From: Sipunculus nudus | Lineage: Eukaryota > Annelida > Sipuncula > Golfingiida > Sipunculidae | NCBI GenBank assembly: GCA_026874595.1 | Contig: CM049312.1 | Span: 50,907,429 to 50,971,428, forward strand | DNA length: 64,000 nucleotides | Direction of reading: 5' to 3' | Shown here: piece by piece, positions 61,440 through 64,000 of the stretch | How the letters are laid out: each line of letters begins with the position of its first letter | How positions within the stretch are numbered: the first letter of the stretch is position 1 | Translations under genes and position numbers: made by a program | Notes under the pieces: generated by a model | Database searches by the model: none | What the model saw: the letters and a program-made list of their open reading frames with translations, nothing else | What the model was told of the DNA's origin: nothing

Positions 61440-63135
61440 GGTATACATGTCACACGTAATTTAAAATGGTCCATCATGGAAATATTATATGCCTAAAAAA
61501 ATTTTAATATTCTACTCATCTATGTGGAAAAGTATCAATTTCAAGACAAACAAGTATCCAATCAGGGGAATAAATTTCAGGAAGATAGCTCCAGTAATTC
61601 CTATATGAATACAATCCAAAGTATGCTGCAGAACAAATGGCTGATATTTTTAAACAGGACCCCATCCCTATACAGGGGTGTGTCTCAGCATAAAATGGAC
61701 ATATCAAGTTAATTTTTGTTTTAATTTACTGAGGAATGATGTCATTTTAATATAAAAAAGGATGAAGGGATTCTGAGATAGTCATGCTGGGGCCACTGGT
61801 TGAGTTGACATGGAATGACCACATATTTTCTTTTTTTTCTGTCCTTGGTGCAAACAATTTACGCCTCTTAAAAATTATTTGGAAAAGTCGGGTGGACAGG
61901 AGTGGTGAATTGGACTATAGTCTACCTATTTTTTACCATGAAAATTTTTATTATCCCCTTGCAACGAAGTTGATGGGATATATAGTGATGCCTCTGTGTG
62001 TCCATCAGTCTGTCCGTCCATCCTAAATTAGCTTGTGGACCTATTTTAAGCCAAGCCATTTCACTAAAACCTTTCATCTTTCACATATAGCTCACCCACC
62101 CACAGATGAAGAACCCTATCACTTGTGGACACATTTTAAGCCAGTTTTCATCCATCAACTTCAGTCATACATATACTGCTAACATTACCATTCAGGAAGA
62201 ACCCAATTAATTTTTAAGGTCGTGGAGTCAAAGGTCAAGGCCACAGTGCCCACTTCTTTATAAAGCTTGTAGATGCATTTTAAGCCAAAGTTTTTCATCC
62301 CAAACCTGCAGTCTTACATATACTGCTCACCCACCTGGAGAAGAAGAACCCTGTTGATTCTGAGGTCACAGGGTAAAAGGTCAAGGTCCACTCTGTGTAA
62401 TATATACCGAGTCCAATAATGCTCATGTGCGAGGAGATGTTCCACTTTGTGGTGACCTTGTTAGTTACATTTTGAGGCAGAAAATGATAATATAGCATAG
62501 CAAATTAATGGACCTAATTTTCAACAGGAAATAAACACCTATCTTATACAATATTTTTAAAAATTTTTATTTCAAAATATAAGAAATCAGTCTACATTTT
62601 ACATCAGCCCCTTTTACGGAGGCCAAGGTCATTGGTCACATGCAAAACATTTTTCAGTTGACAGCTGCTGATTTGATGTCAAGTAAACACTATAAAAATT
62701 TGCTTTCACCCAGAAAGCATGGTCAGAATTAGTTGAGTATGATGCTTATATATATATGCAGAACAGCAAGAAGTGCTTTTTTATTGTGTAATCTAACATA
62801 TGCCAGCAGGACTGCTACAGTGAGGATGCATCCAGTCTGTGTAATACTCCAAAACCCTACAGGTAACAAGAGAACTGATTTGCTGATTTGGCACTGTATG
62901 ACTCTGAACTATAAGGACGAAGATCAGCTGAACAAATATAAGTATTTAAAGTATATGCTTTTGTACATATTGATAAGTAGTTATAGCTAATCAAAACAAC
63001 AAATGATCAATGCTTGGCCTGGATTCAGTAGCAATCTCTTATAGAAATCCATTTAAATTAATACCTTATTAATTTCCTTTTCTGAAAGTTCACTTTTAGA
63101 TATTTCCCACTGAATAAAATAAAATTTAATTACAG
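61440..63135. other. VPS53 intron 1, distal part
   Basis: Bases ~61945-62420 form a dispersed repeat beginning 'ttatccccttgcaacgaag', with repeated 'cacatttaagcca'-like and 'ggtcaaggtc' motifs. The last ~60 nt show the polypyrimidine/AT-rich approach and 'aattacag' acceptor of exon 2. Confidence 0.5.
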
Positions 63136-63266
63136 GTATTGCCAAGTGAGGATCCCCTGGACCGTCCTGACTTCAATGCAGTAGAGTACATCAATACACT
63201 CTTCCCAACTGAGCAGTCATTGGCCAACATTGACGATGTTGTCAACAAGATCAGGCACAAGATCAG
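63136..63266 (+). CDS. VPS53: VPS53 exon 2 (partial gene)
   Basis: An exon of 131 nt with acceptor aattacag| and donor AGATCAG|GTAATG, entering in phase 0 and leaving after 43 codons plus two bases. It encodes [20 protein letters not shown] followed by [20 protein letters not shown] and HKI(R). This is almost identical to the start of the Vps53 N-terminal coiled-coil domain of vertebrates ([20 protein letters not shown]). That helical region takes part in assembly with the other GARP/EARP subunits. The last ~38 nt of the exon are the source of the tandem array that follows at once. Later exons lie beyond the window. Confidence 0.96.
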
Positions 63267-64000
63267 GTAATGATCATACATGATGTTGTCAACAGGATCA
63301 GACACAAGATCGGATAATGATCATTGATGATGTTGTCAACAAGATCAGACACAAGATCAGATAATGATGATTGATGATGTTGTCAACAAGATCAGACACA
63401 AGATCAGATAATGATGATTGATGATGTTGTCAACAAGATCAGACACAAGATCAGAAAATGATGATTGATGATGTTGTCAACAAGATCAGACACAAGATCA
63501 GATAATGATGATTGATGATGTTGTCAACAAGATCAGACACAAGATCAGATAATGATGATTGATGATGTTGTCAACAAGATCAGACACAAGATCAGATAAT
63601 GATGATTGATGATGTTGTCAACAAGATCAGACACAAGATCAGATAATGATGATTGATGATGTTGTCAACAAGATCAGACACAAGATCAGATAATGATGAT
63701 TGATGATGTTGTCAACAAGATCAGACACAAGATCAGATAATGATGATTGATGATGTTGTCAACAAGATCAGACACAAGATCAGATAATGATGATTGATGA
63801 TGTTGTCAACAAGATCAGACACAAGATCAGATAATGATGATTGATGATGTTGTCAACAAGATCAGACACAAGATCAGATAATGATGATTGATGATGTTGT
63901 CAACAAGATCAGACACAAGATCAGAAAATGATGATTGATGATGTTGTCAACAAGATCAGACACAAGATCAGATAATGATGATTGATGATGTTGTCAACAA
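63267..64000 (+). repeat. 47-bp minisatellite built from the VPS53 exon 2 splice junction
   Basis: The exon end GATGTTGTCAACAAGATCAG starts at 63235 and recurs at 63282 and 63329, then every 47 bp to the window edge (~15 intronic copies, array open-ended). Each unit contains the exon end (the coding sense of [12 protein letters not shown]) plus the first intron bases. The true donor CAG|GTAATG became CGG|ATAATG in the first copy and CAG|ATAATG or CAG|AAAATG in the rest, so no visible copy keeps GT. Copies two onward are nearly identical, which indicates recent expansion or homogenisation. Confidence 0.97.

Noticed and set aside
63267-64000. A repeat-containing coding extension of VPS53 exon 2
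   Set aside because: In the exon frame, stop codons (taa, tga) occur in each unit right after the junction, and the consensus donor at 63266/63267 gives the expected protein.

Overview
This is a window of animal nuclear DNA, most likely from a marine invertebrate. The evidence is spliced genes with animal orthologues, very long repeat-filled introns, and a mixture of Rex1-like, CR1/L2-like, I/Nimb-like and Tx1/L1-like non-LTR retrotransposons with tandem-repeat-bearing non-autonomous elements that recall molluscan 'pearl'-type or Helentron-derived elements. I cannot name the species from sequence alone. Real coding sequence is under 1% of the window. Two genes lie head to head. DHX37 (DEAH-box RNA helicase of ribosome biogenesis) runs leftward from its start codon at 21421, with exons at 21341-21421, 11380-11562 and 5171-5271; the rest lies left of the window. 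VPS53 (GARP/EARP tethering-complex subunit) runs rightward from its start codon at 52401, with exons at 52401-52496 and 63136-63266; the rest lies right of the window. All five exons have consensus GT/AG borders and compatible phases. Layout: 1-5170 is DHX37 intron 3, with one GGTGGCGCCACC element and a 3-kb minisatellite. 5272-11379 is DHX37 intron 2, with another such element, a TA repeat and a 2.2-kb palindromic minisatellite. 11563-21340 is DHX37 intron 1, with two tandem-core elements (one with a higher-order satellite core) and a 2-kb dispersed repeat. 21.4-52.4 kb is the interval between the genes. It holds a TIR MITE, degraded LINEs, a hAT transposase relic, a possible gypsy integrase relic, an I/Nimb-like LINE, a 1.67-kb TIR element inserted in a TA tract, and a Tx1/L1-like LINE with a clear target-site duplication nested in an older Rex1-like LINE. 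52497-63135 is VPS53 intron 1, with several copies of the 2-kb repeat and a foldback element. The most interesting observation is that both genes carry an intronic minisatellite starting right at a 5' splice site, with a repeat unit that spans the exon-intron junction. In VPS53 the 47-bp unit holds the last 32-38 nt of exon 2 plus about 9-15 nt of intron, and every visible intronic copy has lost the donor GT. In DHX37 the ~82-bp unit holds the end of exon 3 and its donor, and about ten of the copies keep an intact GAG|GTGAGC-like donor on the sense strand. This suggests a recurrent process by which splice junctions seed tandem arrays, and raises the question of how decoy donors are tolerated.
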